NCBI RefSeq assembly: GCF_003259225.1 | Contig: NZ_QHJF01000021.1 | Coordinates: 1 to 64,000, forward strand | Reading direction: 5' to 3' | Origin: Marinomonas arctica | GTDB taxonomy: Bacteria; Pseudomonadota; Gammaproteobacteria; Pseudomonadales; Marinomonadaceae | Length of the DNA: 64,000 bases | In this document: positions 27,690 through 36,665 of the stretch, one piece after another | Numbering within the stretch: the stretch's first letter is position 1 | Layout: every line of letters begins with the position of its first letter | Translations under genes and position numbers: made by a program | The notes under the pieces: generated by a model | What the model saw: the letters and a program-made list of their open reading frames with translations, nothing else | Databases searched by the model: none | What the model was told of the DNA's origin: nothing

Positions 27690-29333
27690 TTAGCTACCAA
27701 GCACACTATCCACCAACGCTTTTGCTTCGTTTTCAAGTTCAGCAAGGTGATCTTCTGATACAAAGCTTTCTAGATAAATTTTATACACGTTTTCTGTACC
27801 AGAAGGTCGAGCGGCAAACCAACCATTCTTAGTAGACACTTTCAGTCCACCAATGGCAGCACCATTGCCAGGTGCATGCGTCAATACAGACACAATGGCT
27901 TCACCCGCCAATTCGGTTTGCGTGACATTTTTTACATCCAACGCACCGAGTAGTGCTTTTTGTGCAGAAGTCGCAACAACATCAATGCGTTTATAGAAAG
28001 GTTTACCATATTTAGCTACTTGCTCTTCATAAAGCGCCTGCGGATCCTTGCCAGTTACCGCTAAAATTTCAGCCGCCAGCAACGCCATAATGAAGCCGTC
28101 TTTATCGGTGGTCCAGACGGTCGCATCTTTACGAAGAAAGGATGCTCCGGCACTTTCTTCGCCACCAAATGCCATCGTGCCTTCAAACATGCCATCAACA
28201 TACCATTTAAAACCAACAGGCACTTCACAAAGTTGGCGCTCTAATCCATTTACCACACGATCAATCATGCCACTGGAGACCAGTGTTTTGCCAAATTGAA
28301 CATCTTGTGGCCAATGTTTTCTGTGTTGCGATAAATATTCAATCGCAACGGCTAAATAGGCGTTCGGGTTCATTAAACCAGATTTGGCACAGACAATCCC
28401 ATGGCGGTCATAATCTGGATCATTACCAACGGCAATATCAAACTCGTCTTTCAGCTTTAGCAGCCCTTGCATGGCATAAGGGGATGAACAGTCCATACGA
28501 ATACGACCATCTTTGTCACGAGGTACAAAGCGAAACGTTGGATCAACCTCTTTATTCACGACAGTAATGTTCAAGGCGTATTTTTTGGCGATAGGCTCCC
28601 AGTAGTGAATACCTGACCCACCCATAGGGTCAACACCAATGCGAATCTTCGCATCTGCAATGGCTTTCATATCAATGACGTTTTCAAGATCGTCAACATA
28701 ATGACTAATATAATCAAAAGGCTCAATCAAGCCACTGGCTTCGACTTCTTCTGGAGAGAAGCGTTTAACGCCTTGCAAGTCTGCTTCCAGTAACGCATTA
28801 GCGCGTTTTGCTACCCAATCGGTAATGTCTTTATCGGCTGGCCCACCTTTGCTGGAATTGTATTTAATACCGCCGTCTTCAGGCGGATTATGTGAAGGCG
28901 TAATGACAATCCCATCGCTGATATCGGACTGGGTCTTGTTATGGGTTAAGACTGCGTGAGAAATAACTGGCGTTGGCGTGTAGCCGCCGTTTAACTGCGT
29001 GCGAACGCGAACACCATTTGCGGTGAGCACGCTCACTGCAGTTTGAAACGCCGCTTCAGACAACGCATGCGTATCTTTACCTAAGTATAAAGGACCAAAG
29101 ATATTTTTAGAGAGTCGATATTCCGCAATCGCCTGGGCAATCGCAAAAATGTGATTTTCATTGAAACTGGTTAGTAAGGCACTGCCACGATGACCGGATG
29201 TACCAAAACTGACACGCTCATCTGGATGAGTCGCCACTCGAGGCTTTTTCAGGTAATAAGCTGACATGAGTTCAGGAAGATTGACCAGTAAATCGTGAGA
29301 AGCAAGCTGCCCTGCTTGTGGATGAATTGCCAT
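27690..29333 (-). CDS. pgm: Phosphoglucomutase (alpha-D-glucose)
   Basis: The 547-aa cytoplasmic enzyme interconverts glucose 1- and 6-phosphate, linking glycolysis with UDP-glucose and envelope polysaccharides. The phosphoserine loop [11 protein letters not shown] lies near residue 144, the magnesium loop DPDYDRHG near 304, the sugar-binding [10 protein letters not shown] near 393, and the phosphate-binding [12 protein letters not shown] near 516. Length matches E. coli Pgm (546 aa). It is a single gene. Confidence 0.96.
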   Translation of the reverse strand: MAIHPQAGQLASHDLLVNLPELMSAYYLKKPRVATHPDERVSFGTSGHRGSALLTSFNENHIFAIAQAIAEYRLSKNIFGPLYLGKDTHALSEAAFQTAVSVLTANGVRVRTQLNGGYTPTPVISHAVLTHNKTQSDISDGIVITPSHNPPEDGGIKYNSSKGGPADKDITDWVAKRANALLEADLQGVKRFSPEEVEASGLIEPFDYISHYVDDLENVIDMKAIADAKIRIGVDPMGGSGIHYWEPIAKKYALNITVVNKEVDPTFRFVPRDKDGRIRMDCSSPYAMQGLLKLKDEFDIAVGNDPDYDRHGIVCAKSGLMNPNAYLAVAIEYLSQHRKHWPQDVQFGKTLVSSGMIDRVVNGLERQLCEVPVGFKWYVDGMFEGTMAFGGEESAGASFLRKDATVWTTDKDGFIMALLAAEILAVTGKDPQALYEEQVAKYGKPFYKRIDVVATSAQKALLGALDVKNVTQTELAGEAIVSVLTHAPGNGAAIGGLKVSTKNGWFAARPSGTENVYKIYLESFVSEDHLAELENEAKALVDSVLGS

Positions 29334-29477
29334 ATGTAAGATGCCCTATTAAGTCATGGAAACCAGTGCAATTAGTCTCTCTTATAATCAGATCTGTTTC
29401 AATGACTTAACCAAGGTATTACTTAACTTAGACAATTTATCCACGCATTGAAAAGAATAAGCAATCCGAAGCAAACA

Positions 29478-30602
29478 CTAACGTTTACGAAGAATCAAAC
29501 TGCCTATTGAATACCCCGCCCCAAATGAACAAATCACACCAATGTCGCCAGCCACTAAGTCCTCATGATATTTCGCAAAGGCAATAATCGAGCCCGCTGA
29601 CGCCGTATTTGCGTATTCATCAAGCACCACTGGCGCTTCTTCAAGGGTGGCATCACGACCCAATAGACGCTTACTGATCAGCACATTCATATTGATATTC
29701 GCTTGATGTAACCACCAACGTTTTAACTGTGACACCTGAATGCCTTGACTATTCAGGTGGCCCTCAATGTGATCGGCCGCCATTGGACAAACCTCTTTAA
29801 ATACTTTACGACCATTTTGGTGAAATAGCTTATCCGCACCATAAGGGTCTTCATCAGTAACACGAGTGGTGTAGCCAAAATTAGAACGAATATTATTCGA
29901 AAAAGACGTAATGCATTTCGTACTTAGCACATCGAACGAGTGAGCTGACTGACAGGTTTCACTACTTTCTACAACGACAGCGGTTGCCACATCGCCAAAA
30001 ATAAAGTGAGAATCCCGATCCATATAGTTTACTTGTGGAGACGTTAGTTCAGGGTTAATAACCAATACCCCTTTTGCCGTGCCCGCTTTGACCGCGTCCA
30101 CCGCTCTTTGCAAACCAAATGTCGCAGCAGAACACGCTACTAACATATCAAAACCAAAGCCCTCTATGCCTAGTGCCGCTTGCACTTCGATGGCAATAGC
30201 GGGGTAAGAACGCTGAGTATAGGCACAAGACACTATCACCATATCGATGTCTGCGGCGGTTTTATTGGCTGCTTGGAGGGCTTTCTGGGCAGCGGCAATC
30301 GCCATTTCAGCTTGATGAGATAGCTGCTCGTCAGTACGAACTTCTAATACAGGGCGCATCCGGTGGATATCTAAAGCGCCTTCTTTGGAATAAACATAGC
30401 GACTTTTAATACCAGAGGCCTTCTCAATAAACGCAGCGCTAGATAAAGGCTTTGCTTCAATGTCGCCACGTTCAATATCTTGAGCGTGCTCAAGATTATA
30501 CTTTTCAGCCCATGCGTTATAACTCGCGACAAGCTCTTCATTGCTAATAGAATGCATGGGGGTCCATAGACCCACCCCACTAATAACGGCGGAATAATTC
30601 AT
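29478..30602 (-). CDS. Beta-ketoacyl-ACP synthase III-type condensing enzyme
   Basis: The 374-aa thiolase-fold enzyme has the KASIII triad: Cys157 in LVACSAA, His299 in WWLHQANIN and Asn332 in EYANTASAG. It is about 55 residues longer than E. coli FabH, with an insertion near residues 30-95. It resembles the longer FabH-like enzymes of pseudomonads (for example PA3286, which elongates octanoyl-CoA). It stands alone far from the fab cluster, which has no fabH. It may prime fatty-acid synthesis or recycle medium-chain acyl-CoA; sequence does not decide. Confidence 0.88.
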   Translation of the reverse strand: MNYSAVISGVGLWTPMHSISNEELVASYNAWAEKYNLEHAQDIERGDIEAKPLSSAAFIEKASGIKSRYVYSKEGALDIHRMRPVLEVRTDEQLSHQAEMAIAAAQKALQAANKTAADIDMVIVSCAYTQRSYPAIAIEVQAALGIEGFGFDMLVACSAATFGLQRAVDAVKAGTAKGVLVINPELTSPQVNYMDRDSHFIFGDVATAVVVESSETCQSAHSFDVLSTKCITSFSNNIRSNFGYTTRVTDEDPYGADKLFHQNGRKVFKEVCPMAADHIEGHLNSQGIQVSQLKRWWLHQANINMNVLISKRLLGRDATLEEAPVVLDEYANTASAGSIIAFAKYHEDLVAGDIGVICSFGAGYSIGSLILRKR

Positions 30603-30851
30603 TTCGTATCCTTTTTATTGTTTTTAACAACAGTATAGAAGAGATTGTGAATCACATTATGGCGCCAGTCTACAAAATGTAATAACAATGGCAGCATATT
30701 ATCCAGAATACTTATAATAGACTGGTTTTATAGCATGGCATTCTCAGTAAAATTCTCCCATACTGTTTCTCAATGATTGTTTTAATTGAAGAAACGCTGT
30801 TTTTATGTGATACATAGATCACTGGAATAAAACCATACAAAGTGGACTTTT
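30603..30851. promoter_or_regulatory. Divergent promoter region with two small palindromes
   Basis: No gene is seen in these 249 bases between the KASIII gene and the patatin gene. TGTGA-A-TCACA at 30646-30656 and GTGAT-N6-ATCAC at 30807-30822 are short inverted repeats with related half-sites, one next to each start. The spacings do not fit CRP or FNR. They may bind the same unknown regulator. Confidence 0.3.
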
Positions 30852-31997
30852 ATGACCAATAACAATGCATTAATTCTATCTGGCGGTGGTGCGCGTGCAG
30901 CCTACCAAGTAGGTGTACTCTCAGCAATGGGAAAAATACTGCCAAAACATACCGCTTTACCTTTTTCAATATTATGCGGCACTTCTGCTGGCGCATTGAA
31001 CGCCACTATGCTGGCCTCCTATGCAGACAATTTTTCGAAAGCCGTTTCGACCTTAGCTTTTGTGTGGCGTCATTTAACTCCGGATCAAATCTATACCGTG
31101 GGACGCTGGCCTGTGGCCACGTCCCTCACAAAGACTTTATTATCCCTTTTTCATGTCCACAATAGCGAAACATCCATGGCATTGATGGACAATACGCCAC
31201 TGAAAGAACTGCTCTCAAATCATTTAGACTTTTCTAAAATACACACTGCAATAGACAAACAACAACTAAGAGCATTAGCGATCACCGCTATGAGCTATAG
31301 CACAGGTGAATCGACTACTTTTTTTCAAGGACAAGCCGATATTCAAGGCTGGCAAGAAAAAAGACGCAAAGGCGTGATAGCGCGCTTAGGGGTGGACCAC
31401 TTGTTAGCGTCCAGCGCCATTCCCACTATTTTTCCTGCTCATAAAATTCAAAATCATTATTACGGCGATGGCGCCATTCGCCAAAAATCGGCCATCTATC
31501 CTGCCCTTAAATTGGGAGCAAACAAGTTATTTATCATTGGCGTGAGCGGTAACCGCAGCGCAAAAAAATGGGCCGCACCGGATGAAGAGGTAGAGTCCAG
31601 CGCTCCCAGTATGGCGCAAATACTAGGTCAGTTATTGAATAGCGCTTTTATTGATAATTTGGAAGACGATATCAACCAATTAGAGATCATGAATAGCCTT
31701 ATTCGAGATCTACCTAAAGATAAACAAGCATTACATCAAAACCTTCCCACAGAGACGTTAATCATTTCTCCATCGGAAGAACTTAACGCCATAGCCCATC
31801 ACTACATTAAGACACTACCGAAAAATGTGCGTATCCTCTTAAAGGCGGCAGGCGGATCGACTTCAGAGAAAATAAGCTCAGCAGCAAGCTACTTACTTTT
31901 CACGCCGCAATATTGCCGAGCCTTGATGGATTTGGGGTATCAGGATGCCATGTGGGAAAAGGATAGAATTATTGCTTTTTTTGAAGGACACGTTTAA
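30852..31997 (+). CDS. Patatin-like phospholipase
   Basis: The 381-aa protein is of the patatin family of serine lipid hydrolases. The oxyanion loop [13 protein letters not shown] starts at residue 11, nucleophile Ser45 is in CGTSAGAL, and Asp206 of the dyad is in YYGDGAIR. No signal peptide is visible, so it is probably cytoplasmic or peripheral to the inner membrane. The last bases overlap the end of murI on the other strand by 4 bases. Substrate is unknown; divergence from a KASIII gene suggests a role in acyl-chain turnover, which is inference. Confidence 0.88.
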   Translation: MTNNNALILSGGGARAAYQVGVLSAMGKILPKHTALPFSILCGTSAGALNATMLASYADNFSKAVSTLAFVWRHLTPDQIYTVGRWPVATSLTKTLLSLFHVHNSETSMALMDNTPLKELLSNHLDFSKIHTAIDKQQLRALAITAMSYSTGESTTFFQGQADIQGWQEKRRKGVIARLGVDHLLASSAIPTIFPAHKIQNHYYGDGAIRQKSAIYPALKLGANKLFIIGVSGNRSAKKWAAPDEEVESSAPSMAQILGQLLNSAFIDNLEDDINQLEIMNSLIRDLPKDKQALHQNLPTETLIISPSEELNAIAHHYIKTLPKNVRILLKAAGGSTSEKISSAASYLLFTPQYCRALMDLGYQDAMWEKDRIIAFFEGHV

Positions 31998-32803
31998 ATA
32001 TTAACGTGTCTTTTATCGCTTATAGCGTCACTTGCCACCACCCATGAGGTGAGTCGCTGCATGTTTTTGGCGCCCAAAGAACTGCATAGCTCTATCTGCC
32101 CCTTTGGCTGAGAGGAGGAGTTCTGCAAAGCGTTCATTTGCTCAGGATAAGACGCTTCTAAACGCCGAATAAGTTGAGCGGTCACCCCCTCACTTGGCTC
32201 AATAATTTCGCATTCACTTCCTAAGGCCTGAACAAACAAATGCTTCACCAAAGGATAATGGGTACAAGCCAAAACCAACGTATCAATGTTTTGAGCTAGC
32301 ATATCTTGGCTCAACACATTGATCGTCTGTTTGATTTTATCTTCTGTCTCAGGCCAGGCGTCGATATCAAACGCCAAGGTATCGCTGGACATAATCGATA
32401 CCTGACTGTCCGACTTCCAAAGCCCAATCAATTGGTTCAAACGCGGACTTTGTGCTGTCACTGGCGTACCCAACACCGCCACTTTACGCTGCTTACTAAT
32501 ACGAAAAGCTGGTTTTACGGCAGGCTCAACGCCAATAATAGGCAATGACGTGCTCGCCCTTAACGCATCAATGGCAGCCACCGTTGCCGTATTACAAGCA
32601 ACTACAATAGCAGACACTTTTTCATTTTCAAAAAACTGTCCTATTTTTATCAACCTTTCCTGCAATTGCGGGATGCTTTTACTACCATAGGGCGCAAACG
32701 CATCATCGGCCAAATAGACCAAATCAAGATAAGGTTGTTTTTTATGTATCGCGTTGAGAATGGTTAAGCCCCCAGCGCCAGAATCAATCACCCCAACTTT
32801 CAA
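31994..32803 (-). CDS. murI: Glutamate racemase
   Basis: The 269-aa cytoplasmic enzyme makes D-glutamate for peptidoglycan. The two catalytic cysteines are Cys70 in VVACNTATV and Cys180 in [10 protein letters not shown], with the N-terminal [10 protein letters not shown] motif starting at Asp7. Its ATG overlaps the murB stop by 4 bases (ATGA), so the two are translationally coupled. It is the last gene of the envelope operon that begins with comEC/exbB. Confidence 0.95.
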   Translation of the reverse strand: MKVGVIDSGAGGLTILNAIHKKQPYLDLVYLADDAFAPYGSKSIPQLQERLIKIGQFFENEKVSAIVVACNTATVAAIDALRASTSLPIIGVEPAVKPAFRISKQRKVAVLGTPVTAQSPRLNQLIGLWKSDSQVSIMSSDTLAFDIDAWPETEDKIKQTINVLSQDMLAQNIDTLVLACTHYPLVKHLFVQALGSECEIIEPSEGVTAQLIRRLEASYPEQMNALQNSSSQPKGQIELCSSLGAKNMQRLTSWVVASDAISDKRHVNI

Positions 32804-33897
32804 CCTAATGACTCCGCGTTCATACTGTGATCAACCGAGATTGTCGAGGGCAATTGAACGGGTTCACGCTCTAGCTCAACACCATACAAATCCAAAACAG
32901 ATTGTTTTATCTGTGCTTCTAGCGTCAATAAAGAATCCGCTGTGTCCTCCTGATAATTAACCAGCACCAGCGCCTGTTTATCATAGACACCAACCCCTTG
33001 GAATTGCTTTCCTTTCCAACCAGCTTGATCAATCATCCAACCAGCCGCCAATTTAAATCCTTGCTCAAAAGGAAAAGAAACGAGCGAGGGAAAACGAGCG
33101 ATTAACTCGCTATGTTTGGCCTGACTGACAATTGGATTTTTGAAAAAACTGCCAGCATTAGCCAACACGGTTGGATCGGGTAATTTTTCATTGCGAACCT
33201 GACACACGGTGTTAAAAACATCTTTCAAGCTCGGCTGAGCTTGAACTCGGTCAGATAGACCGCCATAACTTAACTGCAGTTGCCCCTGTTTTTTCAGTGA
33301 TAACTCCACCGCCGTAATAATAAACACAGATTGCCATTTGCTTTTAAAATAACTGTCGCGATAAGCCAATCCACAGTCGCGAGCATTAATCCAGTAAACA
33401 TCCCCAGACACGGTATTAATAACTTGAACTCGGGCCAATACATCTTTTATCTCAACCCCATAAGCACCGATATTTTGAACAGGGGCGGCCCCAACCGTTC
33501 CAGGGATGAGAGCCAAATTCTCAATACCAAACCACCCTTGAGTGACAACAAATTCGACCAGCTGATGCCAATTTTCACCCGCCGCAACCGTCAAACTCAT
33601 CAAATTGCCACTGTGCTCTCTGGCATTGATACCAGACAATCGGTTAATAATGACCAACCCTGGCACATCATCAGAAATAAGCAAATTACTACCACCGCCT
33701 ATCATGGTGACATGGTGTTCCAAGCGATTCGCCCAAGCCAATAAGACTTTGAGCGCGTCAAGGCTGTCTGCAATAGCAAAATATTCCGCCTGATAAGCAA
33801 ATCGGAACGTATTGTAAGCAGCCAAAGACATGTTTTTTTGGATGGAATCTTCAACGGTTTGCGTGAAAAAATCGCTGGTATTAAGTCGCATATTCAT
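32800..33897 (-). CDS. murB: UDP-N-acetylenolpyruvoylglucosamine reductase
   Basis: The 365-aa FAD enzyme reduces UDP-GlcNAc-enolpyruvate to UDP-MurNAc using NADPH. FAD-binding GGGSNLL is at 67-73, [16 protein letters not shown] near 128-143, YRDSYFK near 180 and the catalytic-Ser segment NAGSFFKNP near 250. The type I organisation (as in E. coli, 342 aa) is evident. Its start overlaps the ptpA stop (ATGA) and its own stop overlaps the murI start. Confidence 0.95.
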   Translation of the reverse strand: MNMRLNTSDFFTQTVEDSIQKNMSLAAYNTFRFAYQAEYFAIADSLDALKVLLAWANRLEHHVTMIGGGSNLLISDDVPGLVIINRLSGINAREHSGNLMSLTVAAGENWHQLVEFVVTQGWFGIENLALIPGTVGAAPVQNIGAYGVEIKDVLARVQVINTVSGDVYWINARDCGLAYRDSYFKSKWQSVFIITAVELSLKKQGQLQLSYGGLSDRVQAQPSLKDVFNTVCQVRNEKLPDPTVLANAGSFFKNPIVSQAKHSELIARFPSLVSFPFEQGFKLAAGWMIDQAGWKGKQFQGVGVYDKQALVLVNYQEDTADSLLTLEAQIKQSVLDLYGVELEREPVQLPSTISVDHSMNAESLG

Positions 33898-34385
33898 CGG
33901 CTGACAGAGTCTTCTCGTTTTAAAGTAAGGTGGTTAACAAACGCTTGTGCAATATTAGTAAGGTGCTGTCTCATTTCAATAAACCCGCTTTCATCGCCAT
34001 AATAAGGGTCCACCACTTCCCCAAAGGACACACTTGGATGAAACTCACCAAACAAAACCAAAGTGGCCCGACTGTGCTTAGGTTGAATTTTCTTAAGATT
34101 GGCTAAATTCTCTCTGTCCATGGCTAGAATCCAATCAAACTCATCGAAATCCGCCTTACTTACTTGTCTGGCTTTTTGTTGATCAATATGAATACCAACT
34201 TGCTTTAATACAGCAATGGATCGAGGATCCGGTGGACTGCCAATGTGGTAAGCGGCTGTCCCAGCAGAATCGAGTTCCAAAAAGACGCTTTTACTTTCAG
34301 CGCTCAAGCTTTCTATGATGCCCTGTGCGGCTGGAGAACGACATATATTCCCCAAACACACGGTCAGCACTTTTTGCGATGTCAT
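33894..34385 (-). CDS. Low-molecular-weight protein-tyrosine phosphatase
   Basis: The 163-aa protein has the P-loop [10 protein letters not shown] with nucleophile Cys10 and Arg16, and the general acid Asp126 in [10 protein letters not shown]. In Gram-negative bacteria such enzymes often act on tyrosine kinases of polysaccharide export, but no kinase is here. The gene lies between ycaR and murB with 4-base overlaps on both sides, the position of ptpA in pseudomonads. Confidence 0.92.
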   Translation of the reverse strand: MTSQKVLTVCLGNICRSPAAQGIIESLSAESKSVFLELDSAGTAAYHIGSPPDPRSIAVLKQVGIHIDQQKARQVSKADFDEFDWILAMDRENLANLKKIQPKHSRATLVLFGEFHPSVSFGEVVDPYYGDESGFIEMRQHLTNIAQAFVNHLTLKREDSVSR

Positions 34386-34579
34386 TTTGATGAACCTGAC
34401 TCCAGTCTCTCGTCTGTTGTTAAAGTACGCGCTTCGGTTTCTAACAACACAGGAATACCATCACGAATGGGATACGCCATTCCACCAATCTTGCTGATCA
34501 GCTCAGTACCATCCTTACTCAAGGTAAGTGCCGCTTTCGTGACAGGGCAAACAAGTATGTCTAATAACGTTTTATTCAT
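34382..34579 (-). CDS. ycaR: Trm112/YcaR family small protein
   Basis: The 65-aa protein starts [20 protein letters not shown] and has [18 protein letters not shown], the Trm112/YcaR pattern. Only one of the zinc cysteines remains. Function in bacteria is unclear. It overlaps lpxK (8 bases) and ptpA (4 bases). In pseudomonads and enterobacteria kdsB normally follows ycaR; it is absent here. Confidence 0.9.
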   Translation of the reverse strand: MNKTLLDILVCPVTKAALTLSKDGTELISKIGGMAYPIRDGIPVLLETEARTLTTDERLESGSSK

Positions 34580-35609
34580 GGCTATGATCCAATTTTATAA
34601 GGTTGAGTTTTTCTAAAAAGCGCTGCTTAAAATGCTCTGGCAATACTAAAGAGACTGGCAAATACCAGACGTTTGAATTCTCTAGACCTAAGGACTGGCA
34701 TTTCACAGCGTCTTTTTCCGTCATAATAACGGCACCATCAGATGGAATATCGTTAACATCAAACACGTGATGATCGGCAAACCATTGATGAGTAATGTTT
34801 TCTTTTTGCAGGCCGAGTCGCTCTAATGTTTCAATAAAACGCTCTGGATTACCAATACCCGCCATAATATGCCATTTTGCCTGATCCACAAATGCGCCAA
34901 GACAATCTACGCGTTTTGTGCCATCTAAAGACAGCAACATACTCGGCACCAAAGGTGCGACGGTAATAGGCAAATTCAGTTGATCGAGGGCATTCGTCAT
35001 GTTGTCCGCCACACTGACAATAAAATCCACGTCTTTTAAACGGTCAATCGGTTCCCTTAACGGCCCGACGGGTAACAAATGGCCATTCCCCACCCCACGC
35101 TTTGCGTCTAGCATTGCGATTTCAATGTCTCTGTCTAATTGGTAATGTTGCATACCGTCGTCGCTAACAATAATGTTTACATCTGTTGTTGCAAGAAGGT
35201 GTTTCACGGCTTCATCTCGTTTTGAGAATACCACCATAGGACAAGCCGTTCGACGAGCAAGCATAACAGGCTCATCACCAACGGCCTGAGCTGAGCTGTC
35301 AGGATACACCCTAGTCGGCACCTTAAGCGTTACGCCATGTCCTCGGGAAACAATACCGGGTCGATAGCCTTGGGCGGACAACAGTTCACACAATGCCACA
35401 ACCATGGGAGACTTCCCCGTACCGCCGACACTGATATTACCTACGATCACCACGGGAACAGGCGCTTTATAAGACCATTCAGGGTGTGCTAAAAAGCGTT
35501 GCCTTTTATTGAGTATCACTCTTCGAACAAGAGGCTGTAACGGCCGAAACACACTTGTCCAACCACAACGACCGTACCAAGAACGAGTAAATAAAGACTC
35601 TAAACTCAC
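34572..35609 (-). CDS. lpxK: Tetraacyldisaccharide 4'-kinase
   Basis: The 345-aa inner-membrane-associated kinase phosphorylates the 4' position of the lipid A precursor. The P-loop [12 protein letters not shown] lies near 57-68, with [11 protein letters not shown] (near 150) and an N-terminal hydrophobic-amphipathic segment around residues 1-30 for membrane association. It overlaps exbD by 4 bases and ycaR by 8. The organism therefore makes lipid A by the standard pathway. Confidence 0.94.
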   Translation of the reverse strand: MSLESLFTRSWYGRCGWTSVFRPLQPLVRRVILNKRQRFLAHPEWSYKAPVPVVIVGNISVGGTGKSPMVVALCELLSAQGYRPGIVSRGHGVTLKVPTRVYPDSSAQAVGDEPVMLARRTACPMVVFSKRDEAVKHLLATTDVNIIVSDDGMQHYQLDRDIEIAMLDAKRGVGNGHLLPVGPLREPIDRLKDVDFIVSVADNMTNALDQLNLPITVAPLVPSMLLSLDGTKRVDCLGAFVDQAKWHIMAGIGNPERFIETLERLGLQKENITHQWFADHHVFDVNDIPSDGAVIMTEKDAVKCQSLGLENSNVWYLPVSLVLPEHFKQRFLEKLNLIKLDHSHE

Positions 35610-36028
35610 TGGATGGGCTCTTTCTGTGCAGTATGAGCAAGTTTTGTAATACCGAGGCTTGCTGCCGCATCATACACCCTAAGCACCATGTCATAAGAGG
35701 CTTTTGCGTCAGCAGTAATAATAAGCGGACGAGTATAGTCGCCCTCACTGACTTCTTCTAATCCTTGTATTAATGTGCTCACTTTCTCATTAATGAGTGT
35801 TTGGCCATTGATAACATACTGACCATCCGCAGTAATGACCAACTCGACATTTTTAGCACGATCAGAACTAGGGGCATTTGAGGTGGCCGTTGGTAAGTCA
35901 ATCGTCAACTCAGTACTTTGATTAAATGTCGTACTGACCATAAAGAAAATAAGCAATAAAAAAACGACGTCAATCAGTGGTGTTAGATTGATTTGAACGT
36001 CATCTATTTTCTGACGACGAAATTTCAC
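35606..36028 (-). CDS. exbD: ExbD/TolR-type biopolymer transport protein
   Basis: The 140-aa protein has a single N-terminal membrane helix (about 15-40, LTPLIDVVFLLLIFFMV) with the conserved Asp that carries the proton motive force, and a periplasmic C-terminal domain. It overlaps exbB by 4 bases (ATGA) and lpxK by 4. It forms the energising unit with ExbB. No TonB gene is near, so the coupled partner is elsewhere. Confidence 0.93.
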   Translation of the reverse strand: MKFRRQKIDDVQINLTPLIDVVFLLLIFFMVSTTFNQSTELTIDLPTATSNAPSSDRAKNVELVITADGQYVINGQTLINEKVSTLIQGLEEVSEGDYTRPLIITADAKASYDMVLRVYDAAASLGITKLAHTAQKEPIQ

Positions 36029-36651
36029 TGGGCGACTCCTGTTTTATCTCGATCGCCATGCAAAGCATCGACCAATTTTGTGGACTGCTGTTCCATTGTC
36101 ACAACAAGCTCATCAATTCGACGACTGAAAAACCGATGGAAAATTAACGCTGGAATGGCCACACCTAAACCCGCCGCGGTGGTAAGCAATGCTTCAGAGA
36201 TACCGCCTGCGAGTAACGCCGTATTTCCAGCCCCACTTTCCATCAAGACAGAAAAGACCTTAATCATACCAACCACTGTCCCTAGCAAACCTAGCAATGG
36301 AGAAATGGCAGCAATGGTACCCAAAGTATTCATAAAGCGCTCTAACTCATGGATGACATGACTGGCGGCCTCTTGAACACTTTCTTTCATCGCATCTCGA
36401 CCATGTTTAGAATTTAAAAGTCCCGCGGCGAAAATAGACGCAAGGCCTGTTTTCGCTTGCATAGAACGAATGTACTCAATGGTCATTCTGTCATCACGCA
36501 ATCGCGCCATAACATCCGACAACAACCCTTTGGGGGCTACTCCTGACCTACGCAGCGTCCAAAATCGCTCAAGAATAATAGCCAGTGCAAGAATGGAACA
36601 GGCCAACAAAGGCCACATAAAAACACCACCAGTTTGAATAAAAGCTAACAC
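36025..36651 (-). CDS. exbB: ExbB/TolQ/MotA-type proton channel protein
   Basis: The protein has three membrane helices (near 10-30, 110-130 and 150-170), with the family core GTLGTIAAISPLLGLLGTVVGMI and a GISEALLTTAAGLGVAIPALI helix. I choose the GTG at 36651 (208 aa): GGAG lies 6 bases upstream and the protein then starts like its homologues (LAFIQTGGVFMWPLL). The open frame extends to 36717 inside comEC, which is unlikely to be used. It follows comEC by 14 bases. Confidence 0.9.
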   Translation of the reverse strand: MLAFIQTGGVFMWPLLACSILALAIILERFWTLRRSGVAPKGLLSDVMARLRDDRMTIEYIRSMQAKTGLASIFAAGLLNSKHGRDAMKESVQEAASHVIHELERFMNTLGTIAAISPLLGLLGTVVGMIKVFSVLMESGAGNTALLAGGISEALLTTAAGLGVAIPALIFHRFFSRRIDELVVTMEQQSTKLVDALHGDRDKTGVAQ

Positions 36652-36665
36652 TTCGCTCTCCAATT

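Noticed and set aside
30806-30823. CRP-like site (TGTGA...TCACT) before the patatin gene
   Set aside because: The spacer between half-sites is 8 bases, not the 6 required for CRP; the other palindrome nearby has a 1-base spacer.
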